The notes beneath the pieces are model-generated. The model saw only the letters and a program-made list of their open reading frames with translations. It had not been told where the DNA came from and ran no database searches. Below, in pieces: positions 7,079 through 13,129 of a DNA stretch of 15,583 nucleotides. Numbering within the stretch: position 1 is the stretch's first letter; each line of letters opens with the position of its first letter. This stretch comes from Bacteroidales bacterium UBA3623. Its GTDB lineage: Bacteria > Bacteroidota > Bacteroidia > Bacteroidales > UBA932. The position numbers and the translations under genes are program-made. The DNA is taken from NCBI GenBank assembly GCA_002373715.1, contig DFLI01000039.1:1-15583 (forward strand), written 5' to 3'.

Positions 7079-7747
7079 TAACCCGGGCCTGCGCTCGCGC
7101 GTACGGGAGAGAGCTTGTTCGTCCTGCCAGGCCTGGATAAGCTTGGGATTGCCGCTCAAAAGCACATCAGGCACCTTCCAGCCATTGAATTCGGCCGGGC
7201 GCGTGTACACTGGAGGGGAAACCAGGCCGTCCTGGAAAGAATCGCTCAGGGCCGATGTTTCGTCGGTAAGAACGCCCGGCACCAGGCGGATGATGCTGTC
7301 GGCCAACAGGGCCGCCGGAATCTCTCCCCCGCTTACCACAAAGTCTCCCACGGAGATTTCCCGCGTGACAATGTGCTCCCGGATGCGCTCGTCTATGCCC
7401 TTGTAATGGCCGCAGAGGATAATGATGTTCTCCTTGAGGGAAAGCTCGTTGGCAATGCCCTGGGTAAGGATTTCTCCGTCCGGAGCCATATAGATAACCT
7501 CGTCGTAGTGACGCTGGGCCTTAAGGTCGTTAATGCAGTTGAACACCGGTTCCACCATCATCACCATGCCGGCATCTCCACCGTAGGAATAATCGTCTAC
7601 GGTTTGGCGGGAGCCCAGGCCATACTGGCGTAAATCGTGGATATAAATCTCTGCCAGGCCCTTTTTCACGGCACGCGCCGGAATGGAATAACTGAGGGGG
7701 CTTTCCAGCAGTTCGGGGACAACACTGATAATATCTATTCTAAGCAT
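7067..7747 (-). CDS. trmD: tRNA (guanine-37-N1)-methyltransferase
   Basis: TrmD uses S-adenosylmethionine to methylate G37 next to the anticodon of a subset of tRNAs, preventing +1 frameshifts. It is a SPOUT-class enzyme with a trefoil knot and works as a dimer. The 226-residue length is normal. Visible motifs: N-terminal MLRIDIISVVPELL, DDYSYGGDAGMVMM (51-64), ILCGHYKGIDERI (110-122), the knot region SVGDFVVSGGEIPAALLADSIIRLVPGVL (132-160), DSFQDGL (169-175), YTRPAEFNGWKVPDVLLSGN (181-200) and a C-terminal RTRERRPGLL. The ATG at 7745-7747 sits 13 bases after the predicted transcription start. It is divergent from sdaA, and its stop lies 43 bases before the DUF349 start, so it probably reads into that operon. 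Confidence 0.97.
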   Translation of the reverse strand: MLRIDIISVVPELLESPLSYSIPARAVKKGLAEIYIHDLRQYGLGSRQTVDDYSYGGDAGMVMMVEPVFNCINDLKAQRHYDEVIYMAPDGEILTQGIANELSLKENIIILCGHYKGIDERIREHIVTREISVGDFVVSGGEIPAALLADSIIRLVPGVLTDETSALSDSFQDGLVSPPVYTRPAEFNGWKVPDVLLSGNPKLIQAWQDEQALSRTRERRPGLLEK

Positions 7748-7766
7748 ATCAAGCTTGTTTAGTCTG

Positions 7767-7774
7767 CAAAAATA
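7767..7774 (-). promoter_or_regulatory. -7 box of trmD promoter
   Basis: TATTTTTG on the minus strand matches the Bacteroidota -7 element TAnnTTTG and would place the transcript start about 13 bases before the trmD ATG. No good TTTG -33 box is seen at 19 bases. It lies back to back with the sdaA -7 box, only 14 bases away. Confidence 0.55.
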
Positions 7775-7788
7775 CGAAAAATAATCCT

Positions 7789-7796
7789 TATCTTTG
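7789..7796 (+). promoter_or_regulatory. -7 box of sdaA promoter
   Basis: TATCTTTG matches TAnnTTTG exactly. Transcription starting about seven bases downstream would begin at ~7803, only ~3 bases before the ATG at 7806, so the mRNA would be almost leaderless. The -33 region is unremarkable. Confidence 0.65.
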
Positions 7797-7805
7797 CGCC
7801 GCCTT

Positions 7806-9014
7806 ATGAAATCTCTCAGAGAACTTTACAAAATAGGAAAAGGCCCGTCCTCTTCCCATACCATGGGCCCCTTCAAGGCCGCCCAGTTATTCGGACAGCG
7901 TCACCCCGAAGCAGCCCGCTTCGAGGTTACTCTCTACGGCTCCCTCGCCGCCACCGGCAAGGGCCATATGACGGATGTTGCCATCCTGGAAGTGCTGGAG
8001 CCCATCGGCCCGGTGCAGATTATCTGGGAGCCCTCCCGTTTTCTGGAGTATCATCCCAACGGCATGTTGTTCAAGGCTTTCGGGGCCGATGAAAGCCTCC
8101 TGGAAGAATGGACGGTGTACTCCATTGGCGGCGGCGCCCTTTCCGAAGGTCCCGGCCAAGAGCTGAGCCAGTCCGGTGAGGTGTACGAGCTGGGTACCCT
8201 GGCAGAAATCATTCAGTGGTGCGATTCCCGCGGCCACAACCTCTGGGAATACGTGGACATCTGCGAAGGCCCCGCCATCTGGGACTATCTGCAGGAGATT
8301 TGGGAGGCTATGAAGGCCGCCGTAGAGCGTGGTCTCAACCACGAAGGCCGCCTGCCCGGTCCCCTCAACCTCACCCGCAAAGCCAGCGTATATCACGTGA
8401 AGGCCCTGGGGTACCAGCCCAACCTGCGTTCCCGCGGCCTGGTGTTCGCCTATGCCCTGGCTGTGAGCGAGGAAAACGCATCCGGCGGTACCATTGTCAC
8501 CGCCCCTACCTGTGGCTCCTCCGGCGTCATTCCCGGCGTGCTGTACCACCTGGCCAAGAGCCACGCCTTCTCCGACACCAAAATCCTCCATGCCCTGGCC
8601 ACCGCCGGTCTTATCGGCAATGTGGTAAAGCACAACGCCTCCATCTCCGGCGCCGAGGTAGGCTGTCAGGGAGAGGTGGGAGTGGCCTGCGCCATGGCAT
8701 CGGCCGCCGCCTGCCAAATCTTTGGCGGCAGCCCCTTCCAAATTGAATATGCGGCCGAAATGGGCCTGGAGCACCACCTGGGCATGACTTGCGACCCGGT
8801 GTGCGGTCTAGTGCAAATCCCCTGCATAGAGCGCAACGCCTTTGCCGCCTGCCGCGCCCTGGACGCCAATATCTACTCCTCTTTCTCCGACGGCCGCCAC
8901 CGCATTTCCTTCGACCACGTGGTGGAAGTGATGAAACAAACCGGCAAAGACCTCCCCTCCCTGTACAAGGAAACATCGGCCGGGGGCTTGGCGCTCAAGT
9001 ATTTGCAGAAATAA
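7806..9014 (+). CDS. sdaA: L-serine ammonia-lyase (iron-sulfur L-serine dehydratase), one-chain type
   Basis: The enzyme deaminates L-serine to pyruvate and ammonia with a [4Fe-4S] cluster in the cytoplasm. The start at 7806 (MKSLRELYKIGKGPSSSHTMGP) fits the family; an upstream TTG at 7794 overlaps the -7 box and is rejected. In the resulting 402 residues the N-terminal beta domain carries the GPSSSHTMGP substrate loop (13-22). The alpha domain carries TAPTCGSSGVIPGVL (232-246), the HNASISGAEVGCQGEVG block and the cluster cysteines C287, C329 and C340, spaced C-x41-C-x10-C exactly as known for this family. The length is short against ~454 residues for E. coli SdaA, which I recall as normal for Bacteroidales. 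The gene is monocistronic between a divergent promoter and a two-way terminator. Confidence 0.97.
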   Translation: MKSLRELYKIGKGPSSSHTMGPFKAAQLFGQRHPEAARFEVTLYGSLAATGKGHMTDVAILEVLEPIGPVQIIWEPSRFLEYHPNGMLFKAFGADESLLEEWTVYSIGGGALSEGPGQELSQSGEVYELGTLAEIIQWCDSRGHNLWEYVDICEGPAIWDYLQEIWEAMKAAVERGLNHEGRLPGPLNLTRKASVYHVKALGYQPNLRSRGLVFAYALAVSEENASGGTIVTAPTCGSSGVIPGVLYHLAKSHAFSDTKILHALATAGLIGNVVKHNASISGAEVGCQGEVGVACAMASAAACQIFGGSPFQIEYAAEMGLEHHLGMTCDPVCGLVQIPCIERNAFAACRALDANIYSSFSDGRHRISFDHVVEVMKQTGKDLPSLYKETSAGGLALKYLQK

Positions 9015-9047
9015 AAAAACACCGGTCTTTCCAGGCCGATGTTTTTT
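9014..9047. terminator. Two-way intrinsic terminator between sdaA and pgi
   Basis: AAAAAACACCGG (9014-9025) pairs with CCGATGTTTTTT (9036-9047), one mismatch on the plus-strand RNA that becomes G-U on the minus-strand RNA. A/T tracts on both sides give a U-tail in either direction. It overlaps the last base of the sdaA stop codon and ends 16 bases before the pgi stop. Confidence 0.85.
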
Positions 9048-9063
9048 ATTGTGCAGGCGCTGC

Positions 9064-10401
9064 TTACAGGCGCTTCTTAATGGCCTTGCTGGCCTCTTCG
9101 TAGCCGGGCTTTTCCAGCAGGGCGAACATGTTCTTCTTGTAGGCCTCTACACCGGGCTGGTTGAAAGGATTTACACCCAGGATGTAGGCGCTGATACCGC
9201 AGGCAAACTCGAAGAAATAGAGCAGACCGCCAATATTGAAGGCATCCACCTTCTCGAAGTTCACGTTCATCTGGGGCACGCCGCCGTCAATGTGAGCCAG
9301 CACGGTTCCCAGTTCGGCCATGTGGTTGCAGTGCTCCACGTGTTTACCGGCCAGATAGTTCAGCTGGTCCAGGTTCTGGGAATCCGACTCAATAACCACG
9401 CTGCGCTGGGCATTCTCTACGTGGAGAACGGTCTCAAACATCACGCGGCTGCCTTCCTGGATAAACTGACCCATGGAGTGAAGGTCTGCGGTGTTGTTCA
9501 CGCTGGCCGGGAAGATACCCTTGCCTTCCTTGCCCTCAGACTCACCGTAGAGCTGCTTCCACCATTCGGCCACATAGGTGAGCTTGGGGTTGTAGTTCAC
9601 CAGAATTTCGGTGCTCTTACCCAGCTCCGTGTACAGGCAGTTACGCATGGCAGCGTAGATGATGGCGGGGTTCTTATCGCTCTTGATTTCCAGACCCTTG
9701 GCGGCATCCAGGGCACCTTCTACCAGGGCCTTGATGTCAAAACCGGCCACACAGATGGGCAGCAGACCCACCGGAGTGAGCACGGAGAAACGGCCACCTA
9801 CGTTATCCGGGACCACGAAGCTTTCGTAATTCTCCTGGGTAGCCAGGGTTTTGAGAGCGCCCTTCTTGGCGTCGGTGATGGCCACAATGCGGTCTGCGGC
9901 TTCGGTCTTACCGTAACGGGATTCTATGAACTGCTTCACAACACGGAAAGCAACGGCAGGTTCCGTGGTGGTACCACTCTTGGAGATGACGATGCAGGCT
10001 ACGTTACGCTCGGCAGCCAGATCCATCAGTTCTGCCAGATATTCCTCGGAAAGGTTGTTGCCGGCGAACACCACCTCGGGGGCGTCCTTGTGCTTGAGCT
10101 GCTTGGCAAAGCTGTGGCTCAGGGCCTCCATCACGCACTTGGCGCCCAAGTAGGAGCCGCCGATGCCGATGGCAATCACCAGATCCACACCCTTTTTCAT
10201 CCACTTGTCGCGGATGGCCTCGTAGTCGTGAAGTTCACGCTCGGTAATCTGGCGGGGAAGTTTCTTCCAGCCCAGGAAATCATTACCGGCACCGTTTTCG
10301 TTTTTCAGCACGTCGAAGGCATCGAAAGCCTTCTGAACATACTCCTGATACTTGGCGGAATCCACGAAGGACTCACAACCTTTTACGTCAACTTTGATCA
10401 T
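9064..10401 (-). CDS. pgi: Glucose-6-phosphate isomerase
   Basis: Pgi interconverts glucose 6-phosphate and fructose 6-phosphate in glycolysis and gluconeogenesis. The start at 10401 (MIKVDVKGCESF) gives 445 residues, typical of the short bacterial form. A longer frame back to 10464 runs through the promoter and is rejected. Motifs: AIGIGGSYLGAK (77-88), SKSGTTTEPA (140-149) for phosphate binding, first family signature DNVGGRFSVLTPVG (199-212), NTADLHSMGQFIQEGSR and second signature GVNPFNQPGVEAYK (409-422) with the C-terminal catalytic-region lysine K422. It is a single gene, convergent with sdaA and divergent from the FGE/sialidase lipoprotein. Nothing in it looks damaged. Confidence 0.98.
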   Translation of the reverse strand: MIKVDVKGCESFVDSAKYQEYVQKAFDAFDVLKNENGAGNDFLGWKKLPRQITERELHDYEAIRDKWMKKGVDLVIAIGIGGSYLGAKCVMEALSHSFAKQLKHKDAPEVVFAGNNLSEEYLAELMDLAAERNVACIVISKSGTTTEPAVAFRVVKQFIESRYGKTEAADRIVAITDAKKGALKTLATQENYESFVVPDNVGGRFSVLTPVGLLPICVAGFDIKALVEGALDAAKGLEIKSDKNPAIIYAAMRNCLYTELGKSTEILVNYNPKLTYVAEWWKQLYGESEGKEGKGIFPASVNNTADLHSMGQFIQEGSRVMFETVLHVENAQRSVVIESDSQNLDQLNYLAGKHVEHCNHMAELGTVLAHIDGGVPQMNVNFEKVDAFNIGGLLYFFEFACGISAYILGVNPFNQPGVEAYKKNMFALLEKPGYEEASKAIKKRL

Positions 10402-10442
10402 ATTGCGTTTTAATATTAATAACCTACTAACTTTAGAGCATA

Positions 10443-10450
10443 CAAATGTA
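10443..10450 (-). promoter_or_regulatory. -7 box of pgi promoter
   Basis: TACATTTG on the minus strand matches TAnnTTTG and predicts a start near 10436 and a ~35-base leader. The 10-mer TACAAATGTA containing it (10441-10450) is identical to that at 7046-7055 upstream of the DUF349 gene. A -33 box is not evident. Confidence 0.6.
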
Positions 10451-10472
10451 AGCATTTCCGGCAAAATATCCT

Positions 10473-10480
10473 TATCTTTG
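10473..10480 (+). promoter_or_regulatory. -7 box of the FGE/sialidase lipoprotein promoter
   Basis: TATCTTTG matches TAnnTTTG exactly and is the same 8-mer as upstream of sdaA. The predicted transcript starts near 10487, leaving a ~31-base leader before the TTG start. No convincing TTTG lies 19 bases upstream. Confidence 0.6.
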
Positions 10481-10517
10481 AGGTATTAAGCGAACAGGAA
10501 AGAAAACTTTTGACCAT

Positions 10518-12212
10518 TTGAAACATTCTATTCTACTTCTGGGCCTTCTAGCGGCCTGCACCCAGGTTCCGGTGCCCCCCATGGTGGAGCTTCCCGGCTT
10601 CAAGATGAGCGCCACGGAAATAACCAATGCACAATACGAAGTCTTTGCCCCTTCGCACAAGGAGCTTCGCGGCTACAAGGGTTTCTCCCGGGCCGATGAC
10701 GAAGCCGTGGTAATGGTGTCGTGGGAGGAAGCATCGGCCTACTGCCAGTGGCTCTCCCGGAAAACCGGCAGAAACTTCCGCCTTCCCACCGAGGCCGAAT
10801 GGGAACTGGCCTGCCGGGCGGGTAGCGAAACGCCCTACAACACCGGTGAAACCTTCCCTGAGGAGCAGTGGAAAGTGCAAAAGAACACCCGGGACAAAGT
10901 GCCCGTTTCGCTGCAGGTGGCCCAGTTTGAGTCCAATGCCTGGGGCCTTTACGACATGCACGGCAACGTGGAAGAGTGGTGCCAGGACCTGGTGGACGGC
11001 CAGTACCGCGCCGTCCGGGGAGGCAGCCACAACACGCCCGTTGAATTCTTAAGGGCCGATTACCGCTGCGCCTCCATCCCCCAGGACCGCTCCGTTCTGC
11101 TGGGCTTCCGCGTGGTGGAAGCTACCCCGTACGCCACAGAGGCCTCTTCCGTGCACGGGACGCCTTTTTCGGCCCCTCCGTGCACCACAGAGCCTGAATC
11201 CGTGCACGGGCCCTTCTTCGCCGAACCCATCCCGTATGTGATAGCGCCCACAGACGGCACCACGCCCTTCTATTCCCACAACCACCAGCCAGCCGTCACC
11301 TGGCTGCCGGGCGGCGGCCTTCTGGCCATCTGGTTCTCAACAGACGCCGAAGCCGGCCGCGAAATGGTGGTGCTGCAAAGCACGTTTGACAGCAAGGACT
11401 GGACGCCCGCCACGCTCTTCTGCAAGGTGCCCGGCCGCAATATGACCGGCAGTGCCCTTCTCACCCTGGACAGCGGAGAAATCCTCCATTTCCAGGGCGT
11501 AGGAGATGCCGGAGAATGGAAGGATTTAGCACTGGCCATGAGGCGTTTAGGGGCCGATGGAACCTGGACACCCCTCCAATACATAGAACCCGAACATGAG
11601 GTGAGGCACCAGGTGATTGCCGGGCCCATCGTCACAAAAGACGGCCGCATCCTCCTTTGCTGCGACGCCGGCCCGGACGGAGAGGCCGGCACCTCGCTGC
11701 ACGTTTCCAAGGACGGCGGCCTCACCTGGGAAGACACCGGCAGCACCATCAAAGGCATCCACGCCGGCATTGTAGAGCTCAAAGACGGCCGCCTCATGAC
11801 CTACGGCCGGGGCAATGCCATAGACGGCAGAATGCCCTGCAGCCTTTCGGCCGATGGCGGCTACACCTGGGAATACAAAGCCACGGAGTTCCCGCCCATC
11901 GGCAGTGGGCAGCGCCTTGTGCTGAAGCGCCTGCAGGAAGGGCCGCTCATGCTCTGCTCCTTCGGACCGGATGGCCTGTTTGTTGCACTGAGCTACGACG
12001 AGGGAGAAAGCTGGCCCGTGAAAAAACTGCTCACAGACGGAAAGAAACGCGTGCTGGACGGCGGCGCCTGGACAGGGACCTTTACCCTGGACGCCACCCA
12101 CGCCGAACCCAAGGGCTACCTGGCCTGCACGCAGAGTCCGGACGGAACCATCCATCTTTTGAGCAGCCGCGTTCATTATCGCTTCAACCTCCCTTGGATA
12201 GAAAATAAATAA
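10518..12212 (+). CDS. Lipoprotein fusing an FGE-like (SUMF1) domain to a sialidase-like BNR propeller
   Basis: A TTG start (10518) gives a lipoprotein signal with lipobox LLAAC (Cys14); later ATGs would lose it. Residues ~22-200 resemble the formylglycine-generating-enzyme/SUMF1/EgtB fold: ATEITNAQY, VSWEEASAYCQWLS (67-80), FRLPTEAEWELACRAG (87-102), LYDMHGNVEEW (144-154), RAVRGGS (164-170) and LLGFRVV (194-200). Of the two active-site cysteines of true FGEs (CYRYRC pattern), only the second is present (Cys184 in ADYRC), so sulfatase activation is doubtful. A 17-residue tandem duplication (204-237) forms the linker. Residues ~240-560 resemble the BNR-repeat sialidase-like family, with SHNHQPAVTWLPGGGLLAIWF and Asp-boxes S397-W404, S444-W451 and S492-W499. 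A glycan-binding or glycosidase role at the cell surface or periplasm is plausible; substrate unknown. It is followed within 20 bases by the cyclotransferase gene. Confidence 0.85.
   Translation: MKHSILLLGLLAACTQVPVPPMVELPGFKMSATEITNAQYEVFAPSHKELRGYKGFSRADDEAVVMVSWEEASAYCQWLSRKTGRNFRLPTEAEWELACRAGSETPYNTGETFPEEQWKVQKNTRDKVPVSLQVAQFESNAWGLYDMHGNVEEWCQDLVDGQYRAVRGGSHNTPVEFLRADYRCASIPQDRSVLLGFRVVEATPYATEASSVHGTPFSAPPCTTEPESVHGPFFAEPIPYVIAPTDGTTPFYSHNHQPAVTWLPGGGLLAIWFSTDAEAGREMVVLQSTFDSKDWTPATLFCKVPGRNMTGSALLTLDSGEILHFQGVGDAGEWKDLALAMRRLGADGTWTPLQYIEPEHEVRHQVIAGPIVTKDGRILLCCDAGPDGEAGTSLHVSKDGGLTWEDTGSTIKGIHAGIVELKDGRLMTYGRGNAIDGRMPCSLSADGGYTWEYKATEFPPIGSGQRLVLKRLQEGPLMLCSFGPDGLFVALSYDEGESWPVKKLLTDGKKRVLDGGAWTGTFTLDATHAEPKGYLACTQSPDGTIHLLSSRVHYRFNLPWIENK
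11127..11228 (+). repeat. Tandem 51-bp repeat encoding the interdomain linker
   Basis: Two in-frame units, 11127-11177 and 11178-11228, encode PYATEASSVHGTPFSAP and PCTTEPESVHGPFFAEP. They share CCACAGAG and TCCGTGCACGGG at a constant 51-base offset. The unit is 17 codons, so unit number can change without breaking the frame. It joins the FGE-like and sialidase-like domains. Confidence 0.75.
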
Positions 12213-12224
12213 GTATTACCTTTG
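12194..12224 (+). promoter_or_regulatory. Promoter of the cyclotransferase gene
   Basis: A TTGG -33-like box (12194-12197, inside the end of the upstream gene) lies exactly 19 bases from TACCTTTG (12217-12224), which matches TAnnTTTG. The predicted start (~12231) is at or next to the ATG at 12232, so the transcript would be leaderless or nearly so. Confidence 0.65.
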
Positions 12225-12231
12225 TGGCCCT

Positions 12232-12978
12232 ATGAAACGACTAGGTGTATTCTTGACAGCAATTCTCCTGTGCGCCTGCTCCCAGGCCCAGGTAACGCAG
12301 TATAAGCTGAAGGTGGTGAAGGATTATCCGCACGACATGGCGGCCTACACCCAGGGTCTGTTTTTCCATAACGGCACGCTTTACGAGACCACGGGCCAGT
12401 ACGGCACCAGCTCCATCCGCACCGTAGACCTCCAAAGCGGCAAGCCCATCAAGAATAAGAAGCTCAACTCCAAGTACTTCGCCGAAGGATCGGCCATCCT
12501 GGGAGGTAATCTGTACATCCTCACCTGGACCAACAAGGTAGCCTTTGTGTACAACCCCAAAACCTTGGAATACATTAAAACCGTGGGCTATCCCCGCGAG
12601 GGCTGGGGCCTCACCACAGACGGCAAGCAGCTCATCGCCAGCGACGGCAGCTCCAACCTCTACTTCCTGGACGAAAGCCTGAAAACGGTGAAGAAACTTC
12701 CCGTCACCATGAACGGCCGCGCGCTCAAGAACCTGAACGAACTGGAATGGATTAACGGTAAGATTTGGGCCAACGTGTACCTCACGGACATGATAGCCAT
12801 CATAGATCCTAAAACCGGCAAGGTGGAAGGCACCATAGACTGCAACGGCCTCCTCCCCGACGACCTCTGGACCTCTGCCACCGACGTCCTCAACGGCATA
12901 GCCGTAGACGCCGCCGGCAAAATATACTTAACTGGAAAGAACTGGCCTAAACTTTATCAAATAGAAATTAACAAATAA
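12232..12978 (+). CDS. Glutaminyl-peptide cyclotransferase lipoprotein (plant/bacterial type)
   Basis: This family turns N-terminal glutamine of peptides into pyroglutamate with release of ammonia. It is a five-bladed propeller unrelated to the zinc-dependent animal enzymes. The 248-residue product begins with a lipoprotein-like signal (hydrophobic residues 5-13, then LCAC with Cys16 as probable lipid site), so it should sit in the periplasm or on a membrane. Family motifs seen: YPHDMAAYTQGLFF (32-45), LYETTGQYGTSSIR (50-63), FAEGSAIL (83-90), REGWGLTTDG (122-131), LIASDGSSNLYFLD (134-147), LNELEWINGKIWANVY (168-183) and the C-terminal GIAVD...YLTGKNWPKLYQI. Bacteroidota secrete many proteins whose mature N-terminus is Gln; capping these is a plausible job (inference). 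It may share transcripts with the upstream lipoprotein, and its stop codon directly precedes the TPP riboswitch. Confidence 0.93.
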   Translation: MKRLGVFLTAILLCACSQAQVTQYKLKVVKDYPHDMAAYTQGLFFHNGTLYETTGQYGTSSIRTVDLQSGKPIKNKKLNSKYFAEGSAILGGNLYILTWTNKVAFVYNPKTLEYIKTVGYPREGWGLTTDGKQLIASDGSSNLYFLDESLKTVKKLPVTMNGRALKNLNELEWINGKIWANVYLTDMIAIIDPKTGKVEGTIDCNGLLPDDLWTSATDVLNGIAVDAAGKIYLTGKNWPKLYQIEINK

Positions 12979-13129
12979 TTTTTAGGGGTGAAATTATTCG
13001 ATTGATTCGGAGCGAAGCGACCCAGGGGGTCTGGGGGATTAGTCCCCCAGTAAGATAACAGAATTAATCGAAGATTTTCTGAGATTATACCCTTTGAACT
13101 TGATACGGTTCATACCGTCGTAAGGAAAA
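12979..13129 (+). promoter_or_regulatory. TPP riboswitch (THI box) controlling the TonB receptor
   Basis: All conserved THI-box parts are present in order. The P2 left arm GGGGTG (12985-12990) pairs with TACCC (13088-13092). A long P3 pairs 12991-13008 with 13061-13078, 16 of 18 positions including one G-U. Then come CTGAGA (13079-13084), GAACTTGAT (13096-13104), a perfect P5 ACGGT-TCAT-ACCGT (13105-13118) and CGTAAGGAAA (13119-13128). The P4 pair CTT/AAG replaces the usual CCT/AGG, a compensatory change. The P1 arm AAAA (13126-13129) reaches the A of the ATG, so TPP binding could hide the start site (translational control is inference). The aptamer starts right after the preceding stop codon and I see no clear promoter in between. 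Confidence 0.93.
13009..13060. repeat. GC-rich palindromic insert in the P3 arm of the TPP riboswitch
   Basis: Between the two P3 strands lie 52 bases beginning GGAGCGAAGCGACCC. CTGGGGGA (13031-13038) and TCCCCCAG (13043-13050) form a perfect 8-bp hairpin with loop TTAG. A competing hairpin, CCCAG/CTGGG (13021-13025/13031-13035), shares one arm. The GC-rich sequence contrasts with the A/T-rich P3 stem around it and looks like a dispersed REP-type unit, which I recall as common in Bacteroidales but cannot prove here. Confidence 0.7.

Noticed and set aside
7794..7805. TTG start four codons upstream of the sdaA ATG
   Set aside because: The TTG is part of the TATCTTTG -7 box and the family begins at MKSLRELYKIG.
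10402..10464. 21-residue N-terminal extension of Pgi
   Set aside because: It runs through the A/T-rich promoter and the -7 box, and the family sequence begins at MIKVDVKGC.
10518..11130. A true formylglycine-generating enzyme that activates sulfatases
   Set aside because: Only one of the two catalytic cysteines is present, and no sulfatase gene lies nearby.
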